Shown piece by piece: positions 1 to 7,332 of a stretch of 64,000 bases of DNA (the first letter of the stretch is position 1; each line of letters begins with the position of its first letter). The position numbers and the translations under genes were made by a program. The DNA is from JACKBC01 sp041391125 (GTDB taxonomy: Bacteria; Chloroflexota; Anaerolineae; Caldilineales; Caldilineaceae), in the NCBI GenBank assembly GCA_041391125.1, contig JAWKON010000024.1, forward strand, positions 1 through 64,000, written 5' to 3'. The notes under the pieces are model-generated. The model had not been told where the DNA came from. It made no database searches and saw only the letters and a list, made by a program, of their open reading frames with translations.

Positions 1-2
1 CG

Positions 3-1469
3 CCGACCAACACGCCGGTGACGCCAACAAATACGCCAACGGATACGCCAGAGCCAACGGCCACGGCGACCGAGACCGTAGAGCCGACAGCTACGCCGAC
101 GGATGCGCTGACTATGGGCACGGTCATCGTCGTGAAGGATGCGCAGCCGGACAGCAGCGTGTCGTTCACCTTCGTGACAGATTTTGAAAATAACGCCAAT
201 ATCGGCTTCTCGCTGGTGGACGACGGCAGTGGTACGGGCAACACCCGCACCTTCACCCTCAACCCCGGTCAAATAACGATCGGCGAGGCAAATGCGCCGG
301 GCTGGACACTGTCTGCCATCAGTTGCGATGATGACAATCCTGCAGTCAGTGGGCAGACCGTCCAGTTCACTCTACAATCGGGCGAGACGGTGACCTGCAC
401 GTTCACCAATACGCAGAATGCCACCGCCACACCGACCAACACGTCGGTTCCGCCGACGGCGACCTTGACGCCCGTGCCGCCGACGGCGACCAAGACGCCG
501 TATCCAACCAAGACGCCATATCCGACTAATACGCCAATGCCGAATGGGCCGTTGAACATCGTGATCAGTTCGGATAGCAATGGCGACGTGCCAGGGTTGC
601 ACTTCCGAGATGAGGATATAATTGCTTACAGCTCAGTGACGGGCTGGAGCATGGTCTTCGACGGTTCGGATGTGGGGCTGGGCGATGTGGATGTGGATGG
701 TTTTGCCTTCCTGCCCAACGGCCATCTGCTATTGAGCCTGGATCGCGATTTCACCCTCAGCGGCTTTGGACCAGTGGATGACTCGGATATCCTCGAGTTC
801 ATCCCCGGCAGCTACGGCTCCAGCACCAGAGGCAGCTTCGTCATCTACTTCGACGGTTCGGATGTGGAGCTGACCAGCAGCGATGAAGACGTGGACGCCA
901 TCGACTTTGATGCCGACGGCAACCTGTTGATCAGCGTTAACGGTTCATTCCGGGCGCAGGGCGTCTCCGGCGCTGATGAAGATCTCTTCCGGCTCAGCGG
1001 CTTTACACCGGGCGCCAATACCAGCGGTACGTGGTCGCTCTACTTTGACGGCTCCGACGTGGGTTTGACGGACAGCGGCGAAGATATCTTTGGGTTGTGG
1101 GCCGACCATACCAATAGCAAGCTCTATCTCACCACCCATAATGACTTCTCGGTGCAGGGCGCCAGCGGTGATGAAGACGATATATTTGTCTGCCAGTATA
1201 CGTCGCTGGGCAATAACACGACCTGCACCTTCTACGTCTTCTGGAATGGTGACGATTATGGCTTTGATGAAGATGCCATCGATGGACTCTCCATCGGCGC
1301 CCCACCGGCCTTGGCCAATGCAGCCGCCCTGGACGAGAGCGCGACCGCAGACGACGCGGTCGATTTTGCCGGCGACGATGCCAACGAGCCCGATCCGCTG
1401 GATGGTGAGGAAGCCGCTGACATTACGGAGCTGAATCAACGCATCTACCTACCGACCATTCTGCGTTAA
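3..1469 (+). CDS. Secreted Thr-Pro stalk surface protein (5' truncated)
   Basis: The frame is open from the first base in a TPT-rich stalk, so the true start lies outside the window; the GTG at 18 is only an internal valine. After the stalk comes a domain of about 100 residues with the look of a prealbumin/SpaA-like fold (starts TVIVVKDA, ends VTCTFTNTQ), then a second PT linker. The rest is a repeat region in which FDGSDVGL-type strands with DED/DVD acidic loops recur four or five times, suggesting a calcium-friendly beta-propeller or beta-solenoid. The C-terminus is acidic and ends QRIYLPTILR, a tail style common on Chloroflexota exported proteins. Probable cell-surface protein; no catalytic motif seen. 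A strong hairpin follows the stop. Confidence 0.75.
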   Translation, partial: PTNTPVTPTNTPTDTPEPTATATETVEPTATPTDALTMGTVIVVKDAQPDSSVSFTFVTDFENNANIGFSLVDDGSGTGNTRTFTLNPGQITIGEANAPGWTLSAISCDDDNPAVSGQTVQFTLQSGETVTCTFTNTQNATATPTNTSVPPTATLTPVPPTATKTPYPTKTPYPTNTPMPNGPLNIVISSDSNGDVPGLHFRDEDIIAYSSVTGWSMVFDGSDVGLGDVDVDGFAFLPNGHLLLSLDRDFTLSGFGPVDDSDILEFIPGSYGSSTRGSFVIYFDGSDVELTSSDEDVDAIDFDADGNLLISVNGSFRAQGVSGADEDLFRLSGFTPGANTSGTWSLYFDGSDVGLTDSGEDIFGLWADHTNSKLYLTTHNDFSVQGASGDEDDIFVCQYTSLGNNTTCTFYVFWNGDDYGFDEDAIDGLSIGAPPALANAAALDESATADDAVDFAGDDANEPDPLDGEEAADITELNQRIYLPTILR

Positions 1470-1547
1470 CCTCGGTAGTGAGCGTGCGGACCACTTTGAT
1501 GCCTTAATATAGTAGGGGGTCGTTATTACGCCCTTTAAATCTATGAA

Positions 1548-1586
1548 ACAATCATGGCCATTGCCTTGGGCAATGGCCATGATTGT
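1548..1586 (+). terminator. Perfect hairpin, terminator-like
   Basis: An 18-bp perfect stem (arm ACAATCATGGCCATTGCC) with a 3-nt loop lies 79 bp after the surface-protein stop. There is no long T tract. The same core ATGGCCATT(G/A)CC forms hairpins at 6838-6880 and 7228-7257. Confidence 0.65.
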
Positions 1587-1591
1587 ATTCT

Positions 1592-1674
1592 CAGTAGATC
1601 GCAACGGCAAGAAATAGAATCGGATTCCTAAAATGAGACCGGCGCTGAATTGCCAACACCATTGCGGTGTACTG
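1592..1674. repeat. Small element with CAGTAGATCGCAACG ends (copy 1)
   Basis: An 83-bp segment bounded by CAGTAGATCGCAACG and a diverged inverted copy ending TGTACTG. A clearly related segment sits at 41892-41975; both share the terminal repeats, CGGATTCC and GAGACCG in the middle. Likely a MITE-type repeat. Confidence 0.55.
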
Positions 1675-1745
1675 GATTCTCATCTGTACAATCCAGACAG
1701 CAGTGTCGCACCCAACTGCATTTGTAGGTGAAATGGTGGAAACGT

Positions 1746-2144
1746 ATGTCGATACAAGCGAACGTTTTCGTTATGGGCGCAGAAGTCATCATGACAAACT
1801 TGCTAAGAATCTTGTTGGAAAGTGATGGCTACCAGGTTGCTACAGTGCGCAACCGAAGTACGGCAAACCCAATATTACACACCGAGAGGGTGGATCTGAT
1901 AGTTTTTGATGTGCCGCCTTTTGAACCTGATGTGGTGGCAGTGGTCGAAGAATTGCGTCGCATGTTTGATGCGCCACTCATTATCCTTTCATCGGCAGCA
2001 AACCCTACGGTAACCACGCAAGCACTGCAAGTGGGCGCCTCGGCCTATATTGTGAAACCATTCTCGGCTCAGAACTTTCTTGATGAAGTGGAGCAGTGTC
2101 TCTCCCAAAATAAGCGCGCAGCTTATTCAACCCACCGGATATAA
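1746..2144 (+). CDS. Response-regulator receiver domain protein, degenerate acidic pocket
   Basis: A stand-alone receiver domain of 132 residues with no output domain. The ATG at 1746 (GGTGGA upstream) is preferred to an in-frame GTG at 1728. The beta-alpha order fits CheY-like proteins: the phospho-acceptor Asp is present in DLIVFD (residue 55), Ser82-Ser83 occupy the Thr/Ser switch position, and Lys104 is in YIVKPF. The usual acidic pair after beta-1 (the DD of VVDDE) is replaced by VMGAE, which should weaken Mg2+ binding, so phosphorylation may be lost or altered. No histidine kinase is nearby. It converges on the ligase gene at 2159 with a 14-bp gap. Confidence 0.8.
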   Translation: MSIQANVFVMGAEVIMTNLLRILLESDGYQVATVRNRSTANPILHTERVDLIVFDVPPFEPDVVAVVEELRRMFDAPLIILSSAANPTVTTQALQVGASAYIVKPFSAQNFLDEVEQCLSQNKRAAYSTHRI

Positions 2145-2158
2145 CGCTATGTCGGCCC

Positions 2159-4732
2159 TTATATCGGTAGACAGATTTCGGGATTTGCATGCGGATGCTG
2201 ATTTGCGTTTAGGCAATGGCGCAATTGTTCAGCCAGTATCTGGACATTGGGCTCTTTGAAGATAGTCTGCTTGTCGCCGGGGATAGCATATACTTCTATG
2301 TCGGCGGCCAAGCCTCGCCAACCCATGTACGGATCGTGATATACGCCCTCTGAATCATCACTCGGGTTAAAGAGCGTGATGCGGCCCGGAAAATAAAGGG
2401 GCAGATATGAGCCATCCGCTGGGGGAGGGACCAGGCGGCGGGATACCGATGGCATTAGCCGGCGACTGGTCCGCTCAATCACCTTATGGGCAAATATTTT
2501 TAAATAAGTCCGCTTGGCTGCCGAATTGCCATTTATGAAGTTCTTGAAGTGAGGAGCAAGCCTATCCCTTAAGCGGGGCAAATGAGCTGCCCCTTCTAAA
2601 TAGACATAAATCAGGGCAACCAACCCCGTGGTTTGGCCCTGGGCGCGCAGTTGCTGGGCCATTTCAAACGCCAGTTCGCCGCCATAGCAGAATCCGCCCA
2701 GATCATAGGGGCCTTCCGGCTGGATGGTCCGCATCTCTTTGACAAAAAGCGCCGCCATATCTCTGATCATGCTATTGGCTGCATCATCATTTTGTCGCGC
2801 CGATTCCGGGAAACGAAAAACGTAGACCGGCTGATCGATGCCCATATAGCGCGTCAACTCAACATATGTGAATACATCCCCACCGTGTCCGGGAACAAGA
2901 AAAAAGGGTTTTTGGGCGCCATGAGGCTGTATAGGTACAAGATAGGCATCATTGTCCGCCAGACCATTTTCAAGCAGGACGGATAGTTGGGCGATGGTGG
3001 GCGCCCGAAAGACGATCGATGGATGTAATTCTTTGGCTACCAGTTTTGCCATAGTTAATGTGATGGAGGCCGCCGAAAGCGAATCGCCGCCGAGGGCAAA
3101 GAAGTTATCCTGTATGCTGACGCGTTCAAGCTTCAGCGCCTCTGCCCAAATGCGCGCCAATGTTTCTTCCAGTGAATTACGGGGCGAAACATAATCCGCC
3201 TGCAGGGCTGAAGCTAGTTTTTCCGCCAATCCAATTCGCTGTAGTTTGCCCGTAGGGCCCTTGGGCACCTCATCGACAATCACGATCTGGCTGGGGACCT
3301 TGTAATCCGCCAAGCGCGCAAATGCAAACTCGCGCAATTCCGGCGCCGTGGTTTTGGCATCCGTGCGCAGGACTACGGCTGCCGCCAAATCCTCCCCTAA
3401 TGTTGGATGCGGCACGGCAAAGGCCACGGCTTGCGCAACATCGGGATGATCCAGCAGCGCCTCATCTACCTCGCGGGGCGCTATCTTTTCCCCGCCCCGA
3501 TTGACCATTTCCTTAATCCGCCCCGTAATAGATAAATAACCATCGCCGTCCATGACCCCCTGATCGCCTGTACGAAACCAGCCATTGGTGAATGCACTCT
3601 CATTGGCGGCGGCGTTGTTCTCATATCCCAATGTTACATTTGCGCCGCGGATCACAATCTCACCCGCCTCGCCCGCCACTCGAAAGTTGCCGGCCTCATC
3701 CATAATCTGGACATCCGGTCCGGCGGCCACTCCCACAGTCCCCGGCTTGCGCGGTAGCGGTGGCAAGGGATTGCTTGCCATCTGATGCGCGGCTTCGGTC
3801 ATGCCATAGGCTTCGATCACGGGCGCATTGAACGCGTCCTCTAATCCTTGCATTACTTGCGGTGGCAACGAGGCAGACGAGGAGCGAATAAACCGTAATG
3901 CACAGTTCGCAACAAGCGCGCGATGCGCCTCGACGTTAGCCAGGATGGTTTGATGCATGGTCGGTACGGCTGTATACCAGGTCGGTTGGTAAGCTGGCAA
4001 CCATTCAAAAAAAGGGTCGGCTTGAAATCCGGGAGTACAGACGACACTGGCGCCTGCGCTTAACGAGGCTAGAACGGCCGCCATAAGACCATGAATATGA
4101 AACAGCGGCATAATGTTCAGACAGCGATCCTGTGGCGTCAATTGCAGGGTGGTTTTTATATTGTGCGCCGATGTGCAGATATTCTGGTGCGTGAGGGGAA
4201 CGATTTTCGGTCTGGAAGTTGTCCCGGATGTGTGCAATACCAGTGCCACATCTTCCGGCAAGGCAAAATCAGCGGCCCAGTCACCTTCCTGTTGACTATC
4301 CACAAGCGAAAATGTACCAGCTTCAGCGTGTAGCTTGCCGGATATTTCAAGAATGGGAATGCCGCGCGCCCGCGCGACCTCTCTGGCCGGTGAGGCAAAG
4401 TCACTTTGGGTCAATAAGGCTTTGGCATTCAAGTCTGACAAATAGAAGTCAAACTCACTGGCGCGATAGGCGGGGTTCAGCGGCGCACTGGTCGCGCCAG
4501 CAGAGACGCCCAGAAAAGCGATGGCCATCTCTGGCCCATTTGGCAGAACAATCGCCACCCGGTCATTACGGGCAATGCCATATGAATTGAGCCATTGAAC
4601 CATATGTTGAATGTGCCGATACAAGGCGGGGTACGTCAATGGCATGCGGTCGGAGGCCAGGATAGCAAAACCGCTAGGATTTTGTGCAGCCTGCCGTCTG
4701 AGCATCTGATGGATACTATAGAATTCTGGCAT
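2159..4732 (-). CDS. Oxalate-CoA-ligase-like AMP ligase / acyl carrier / thioesterase protein
   Basis: A single-module enzyme of 857 residues. The start at 4732 (AGGA about 9 bp upstream) fits the family N-terminus; in-frame ATG 4762 and TTG 4795 would add 10 and 21 residues. Residues 1-510 are an AMP-binding ligase with P-loop HTSGTTSRPK (167-176), AYGMTEA, GWFRTGD and the catalytic lysine in PTGKLQR (about 496). The core resembles the Pcs60/AAE3 oxalate-CoA ligases. A carrier domain follows with GGDSLSA (phosphopantetheine Ser about 551), then a type I thioesterase fold. The thioesterase nucleophile motif is GFCYG, with Cys about 682 where Ser is common. It probably activates an acid, loads it on the carrier and releases it; the substrate cannot be read. 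Gene is intact and stands alone. Confidence 0.85.
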   Translation of the reverse strand: MPEFYSIHQMLRRQAAQNPSGFAILASDRMPLTYPALYRHIQHMVQWLNSYGIARNDRVAIVLPNGPEMAIAFLGVSAGATSAPLNPAYRASEFDFYLSDLNAKALLTQSDFASPAREVARARGIPILEISGKLHAEAGTFSLVDSQQEGDWAADFALPEDVALVLHTSGTTSRPKIVPLTHQNICTSAHNIKTTLQLTPQDRCLNIMPLFHIHGLMAAVLASLSAGASVVCTPGFQADPFFEWLPAYQPTWYTAVPTMHQTILANVEAHRALVANCALRFIRSSSASLPPQVMQGLEDAFNAPVIEAYGMTEAAHQMASNPLPPLPRKPGTVGVAAGPDVQIMDEAGNFRVAGEAGEIVIRGANVTLGYENNAAANESAFTNGWFRTGDQGVMDGDGYLSITGRIKEMVNRGGEKIAPREVDEALLDHPDVAQAVAFAVPHPTLGEDLAAAVVLRTDAKTTAPELREFAFARLADYKVPSQIVIVDEVPKGPTGKLQRIGLAEKLASALQADYVSPRNSLEETLARIWAEALKLERVSIQDNFFALGGDSLSAASITLTMAKLVAKELHPSIVFRAPTIAQLSVLLENGLADNDAYLVPIQPHGAQKPFFLVPGHGGDVFTYVELTRYMGIDQPVYVFRFPESARQNDDAANSMIRDMAALFVKEMRTIQPEGPYDLGGFCYGGELAFEMAQQLRAQGQTTGLVALIYVYLEGAAHLPRLRDRLAPHFKNFINGNSAAKRTYLKIFAHKVIERTSRRLMPSVSRRLVPPPADGSYLPLYFPGRITLFNPSDDSEGVYHDPYMGWRGLAADIEVYAIPGDKQTIFKEPNVQILAEQLRHCLNANQHPHANPEICLPI

Positions 4733-5228
4733 TGGATAAATCCTGTGTATAAATCGGCCCATCTCCTGCTGTCGCGATCTATGGATGTTTTCCAAGAGTG
4801 ATTGTCAGAGAGTCATTAGCTGGAGGGTCAGTTAATTCCTAGAGGTGTCAGTGAGAAGCCACAATGCGAAGTATAATTATCAGTATATTATATGCCCACC
4901 TAGAGAGGTATTACGTTTCTCTTACAAAGTTTTTAGATAAAGGAAGGACGTATATCCTCAACTGCGATCTGATCCGGCTATAGAGCCAAACGGTATCGGC
5001 AAATACCCCGTTCACCTTTGCATACGAATCTCGATACGGTTGGCGAATTCCGACGGCGGCGGCTGAGCCTGTTGAATTCCGCGCCGCTTCCGCGAGGCTC
5101 AGGGGCTACTCAGGTACCGCTTCGTCAGTAGCGTCGAATCTCATGGCCCAAATAGGTCTTCCACTGCGGCCAGCCGGGTAATATCCACGACCATCTAGCC
5201 GGGGTCGGCGACCGGTCAGGGGCAGTCT
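4733..5228. other. Intergenic region without convincing gene
   Basis: About 500 bp with no ORF that looks coding. It holds an AT-rich stretch at about 4860-4950 that could carry the promoter of the minus-strand ligase, and GC-rich sequence that grades into the tandem array starting at 5229. Confidence 0.5.
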
Positions 5229-5540
5229 ACTACCAACCGGGTGATGCCTGCGGCCAGACGGATACCTGGTGCGGCCATCCGAATATGGTCCACAGCCAGC
5301 CGGGTGAGGTCCGCGGCCACATGGACATACGCCACGGCCAACCGCGTGAGGTCCGCGGCCAGACAGATACCTGCTGCGGCCATCCGAATATGGTCCACGG
5401 CCAACCGGGCGGTCCGTGGCCAGACAAACGCGGCCGCGGCCAACCGGGTGAAGCCCGCGGCCAGACGGATACCTATTGCGGCCATCCGAATATGGCGTAC
5501 GGCCAACCGGGTGAGACCCACGGCCATACAGGCACCTATA
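5229..5540. repeat. 21-bp tandem repeat array
   Basis: About 15 imperfect units of 21 bp (one of 19, one of 20), each starting (A/G)CGGCCA. Three unit types alternate: A (GCGGCCAGACGGATACCTGG), B (GCGGCCATCCGAATATGGTC) and C (ACGGCCAACCGGGTGAGGTC), so a 63-bp A-B-C pattern recurs. Since 21 is 7 codons, frames on both strands stay open, for example 5554-5216 on the minus strand with LTRLAV and HIRMAA heptads. No ribosome site or homology supports coding. The array runs directly into the palindromic element at 5537. Confidence 0.7.
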
Positions 5541-5619
5541 CTTGCGGTTGGCATAGATGAAAAGGACTGCGCCTAATTTTGGCCGAGTGGTCGATTTTCA
5601 TCTATGACAGAGCCAAGTA
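5537..5619 (+). repeat. Palindromic repeat family 1, copy A
   Basis: The left end is TATACTTGCGGTTG and the right end CAGAGCCAAGTA. Inside, CATAGATGAAAA pairs with TTTTCATCTATG. It is close to identical in reverse orientation to 42678-42760, and shares ends with 6930, 35059 and 57355. Probably a MITE or another mobile palindrome. Confidence 0.7.
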
Positions 5620-5810
5620 CAGAATCCTTGGCCAAACGCTGGATGAAATCGAGGCTTGGTGTATGGGGGAGTGGATTAATAGGATATATGACGGAGCAAA
5701 TTCGGCCAAATGCTCATTCGCATTTCGCTTGCGCATCTGTAAACTGTATAACGTACCTTTGCTACGCGGCTTTCGGTAATTGCAAGATTGAATGTGCCAA
5801 ATTCTAGTAA

Positions 5811-5861
5811 GGCTAATCCAGAAAAATAAATATACAGACTATTAAGGTGTTCTGGATTAGC
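5811..5861 (+). repeat. 51-bp inverted repeat, left copy
   Basis: Starts GGCTAATCCAGAAAAATAAA and ends TTCTGGATTAGC, so it is itself palindromic at its ends. A near-identical copy in opposite orientation lies at 7150-7200. The two bracket the orphan gene 5969-6820. Confidence 0.7.
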
Positions 5862-5968
5862 TTGAAGGTTTTCCGGCATATTTAATTTCTTGGCAAAACC
5901 TCATTGAACGTCAATATCTATGTACACATTTTGTGTCACTCCAAGATCTCTATGAAAGGAATACAAAC

Positions 5969-6820
5969 ATGGAAATTCTTCTTCCCACCAATGATGACGA
6001 TCGGCTCGCTCTGTTGAGACGGTTTGTTGAAATGGCCAATCAGGATGCAGAGAATGGTCGCTTCTTACTCTCTACGCGCAGCCAGGAGCGAATGGCCGAA
6101 TTTACACAGCGCTTTGCGTCTGCACTGTGGAGCGTGCGCGAAAAGAAAGAACGACAGACTCAATATATTCGTGAAGCGGATGAGATGCTTATGGCCCTAG
6201 GCAACGCCATTCAAGACATCTGGAACCAGGTGCGTTGGCAGGTAGAGTGGGGTGAGCTCAACAGTCACGCTGTGGAATATTACGGTCTGACTCGTCGCGG
6301 GCGACAGCCAAAAATTAAAAGCCGCAGCGGTTGGATCGCTGTCGGTGATAAGATATTGAGCGGCGATGAAATGGCCAAGAAGCAAGGCTACCCCGGCGTC
6401 GAGAGGATAGCCGAGTTCACGCGCATCTACAATCAAGCCAAGGATGCTCTGGACCGACTTGGGGAAACTAAGGTAGCGGTTTCCGCGGCAACGGCACAGT
6501 TGGCCAAGCTGCGGCGCGAGAGTGAGCGATATGGGCGACGCGCTATTGCTGAACTGCGCCTGGCCCTGTCTGACGAATCTGCCACGCGCCGGCGGGATAT
6601 CATGCGCACCTATGGCGTGCGCTTTGGTTCTTCCGCCGCAGATGTGGGCTTTACCCAAACAGGTGTAGAGCCAGTAGCGAACGGAAACGAAAATCCACGC
6701 ACAGGCGTGGCGATGTCGCCACGGCAAACACCGTGGGCAGAACCAGTCGTGACATCCAATTTATACGCTGCCAATGGCGTCAAACCCGCTATAAACGGTC
6801 ACGGCGCCACACTGTCTTAG
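5969..6820 (+). CDS. Hypothetical helical protein between inverted repeats
   Basis: A protein of 283 residues that I do not recognise. The ATG at 5969 follows GAAAGGA at good spacing; an in-frame GTG at 5933 lacks this. No signal peptide or membrane segment is seen. The first 90 residues are charged and helical, there is a basic patch (GLTRRGRQPKIKSRSGW, about 115-131), then more helix rich in Ala, Arg and Glu up to about 220, and a low-complexity Asn/Pro/Gly tail. The basic patch could bind nucleic acid or mark a short structured domain, but no family motif supports this. It is followed after 17 bp by an excellent terminator and bracketed by inverted 51-bp repeats, so transfer as a cassette is possible. 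Confidence 0.65.
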   Translation: MEILLPTNDDDRLALLRRFVEMANQDAENGRFLLSTRSQERMAEFTQRFASALWSVREKKERQTQYIREADEMLMALGNAIQDIWNQVRWQVEWGELNSHAVEYYGLTRRGRQPKIKSRSGWIAVGDKILSGDEMAKKQGYPGVERIAEFTRIYNQAKDALDRLGETKVAVSAATAQLAKLRRESERYGRRAIAELRLALSDESATRRRDIMRTYGVRFGSSAADVGFTQTGVEPVANGNENPRTGVAMSPRQTPWAEPVVTSNLYAANGVKPAINGHGATLS

Positions 6821-6837
6821 CTCCAGAATAAGATGGT

Positions 6838-6880
6838 AAAAAATAATGGCCATTGCCTGAGGCAATGGCCATTATTTTTT
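6838..6880 (+). terminator. Rho-independent terminator
   Basis: A 20-bp perfect stem built on ATAATGGCCATTGCC with loop TGA, followed by a T run. It ends the gene at 5969-6820 and shares its core with the hairpins at 1548 and 7228. Confidence 0.9.
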
Positions 6881-6929
6881 TCATGACGTTGGCCTAAGCA
6901 CAGCAACGCGTAAGGGTGAGCAAGGGATT

Positions 6930-7002
6930 TATACTAGCGGTTGTCATTAAGTAACATTTTCTACCCGAGTAAAAATGTTACTTAATGACAGAGCCGAGTA
7001 TA
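6930..7002 (+). repeat. Palindromic repeat family 1, copy B
   Basis: Ends are TATACTAGCGGTTG and CAGAGCCGAGTATA. The 19-bp perfect arms TGTCATTAAGTAACATTTT differ in sequence from those of the other copies although the ends match. Confidence 0.65.
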
Positions 7003-7108
7003 TTCTGTGGGACACCCCCGCAAACCCTCATAGAGCCCTATTTGTTAAGAACGCTTGTAGCGTTTTTGTAGCGCCAATGTTATATGTTTATACAGAATGA
7101 AATCGTAT

Positions 7109-7146
7109 AGGGTTTTTCGTAAAAATTAAACATACAGAAAAACCCT
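7109..7146. repeat. Hairpin in intergenic region
   Basis: AGGGTTTTTC pairs with GAAAAACCCT across an A/T-rich loop. It lies within the 512-bp gene-free stretch 6821-7332. Just upstream, GTAGCGTTTTTGTAGCGCC (about 7055-7073) recurs at about 28208-28226. Confidence 0.4.
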
Positions 7147-7149
7147 TAA

Positions 7150-7200
7150 GCTAATCCAGAAAACCTTCGTAGTCCGGATATTTATTTTTCTGGATTAGCC
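7150..7200 (-). repeat. 51-bp inverted repeat, right copy
   Basis: The reverse complement begins GGCTAATCCAGAAAAATAAA and ends TTCTGGATTAGC, matching 5811-5861 with a few substitutions. Opposite orientation, 1.3 kb away. Confidence 0.7.
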
Positions 7201-7227
7201 TAGATGGCATCTCTGATGGATGTACGT

Positions 7228-7257
7228 ATGGCCATTACCTGGGGTAATGGCCATTTT
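7228..7257 (+). terminator. Hairpin of the ATGGCCATT(R)CC type
   Basis: ATGGCCATTACC pairs with GGTAATGGCCAT and is followed by TTTT. It lies about 80 bp upstream of the S41 peptidase start, so it may end an earlier transcript or act as a leader attenuator. Confidence 0.55.
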
Positions 7258-7332
7258 TGTGAAAAGCCCGCCCCTAAGCGCATGGTCAAACACTACGGTG
7301 GATTACCACCGAAAATGGAAGGACATTAAGAA

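Noticed and set aside
2159..4732. Part of a natural-product gene cluster
   Set aside because: No second carrier, condensation, ketosynthase or tailoring gene nearby.
5229..5540. Possible CRISPR array
   Set aside because: The units are contiguous 21-mers without unique spacers and no cas genes are near.
5216..5554. Heptapeptide-repeat protein on the minus strand
   Set aside because: Open frame follows from 21-bp periodicity; no ribosome site and several other frames are equally open.
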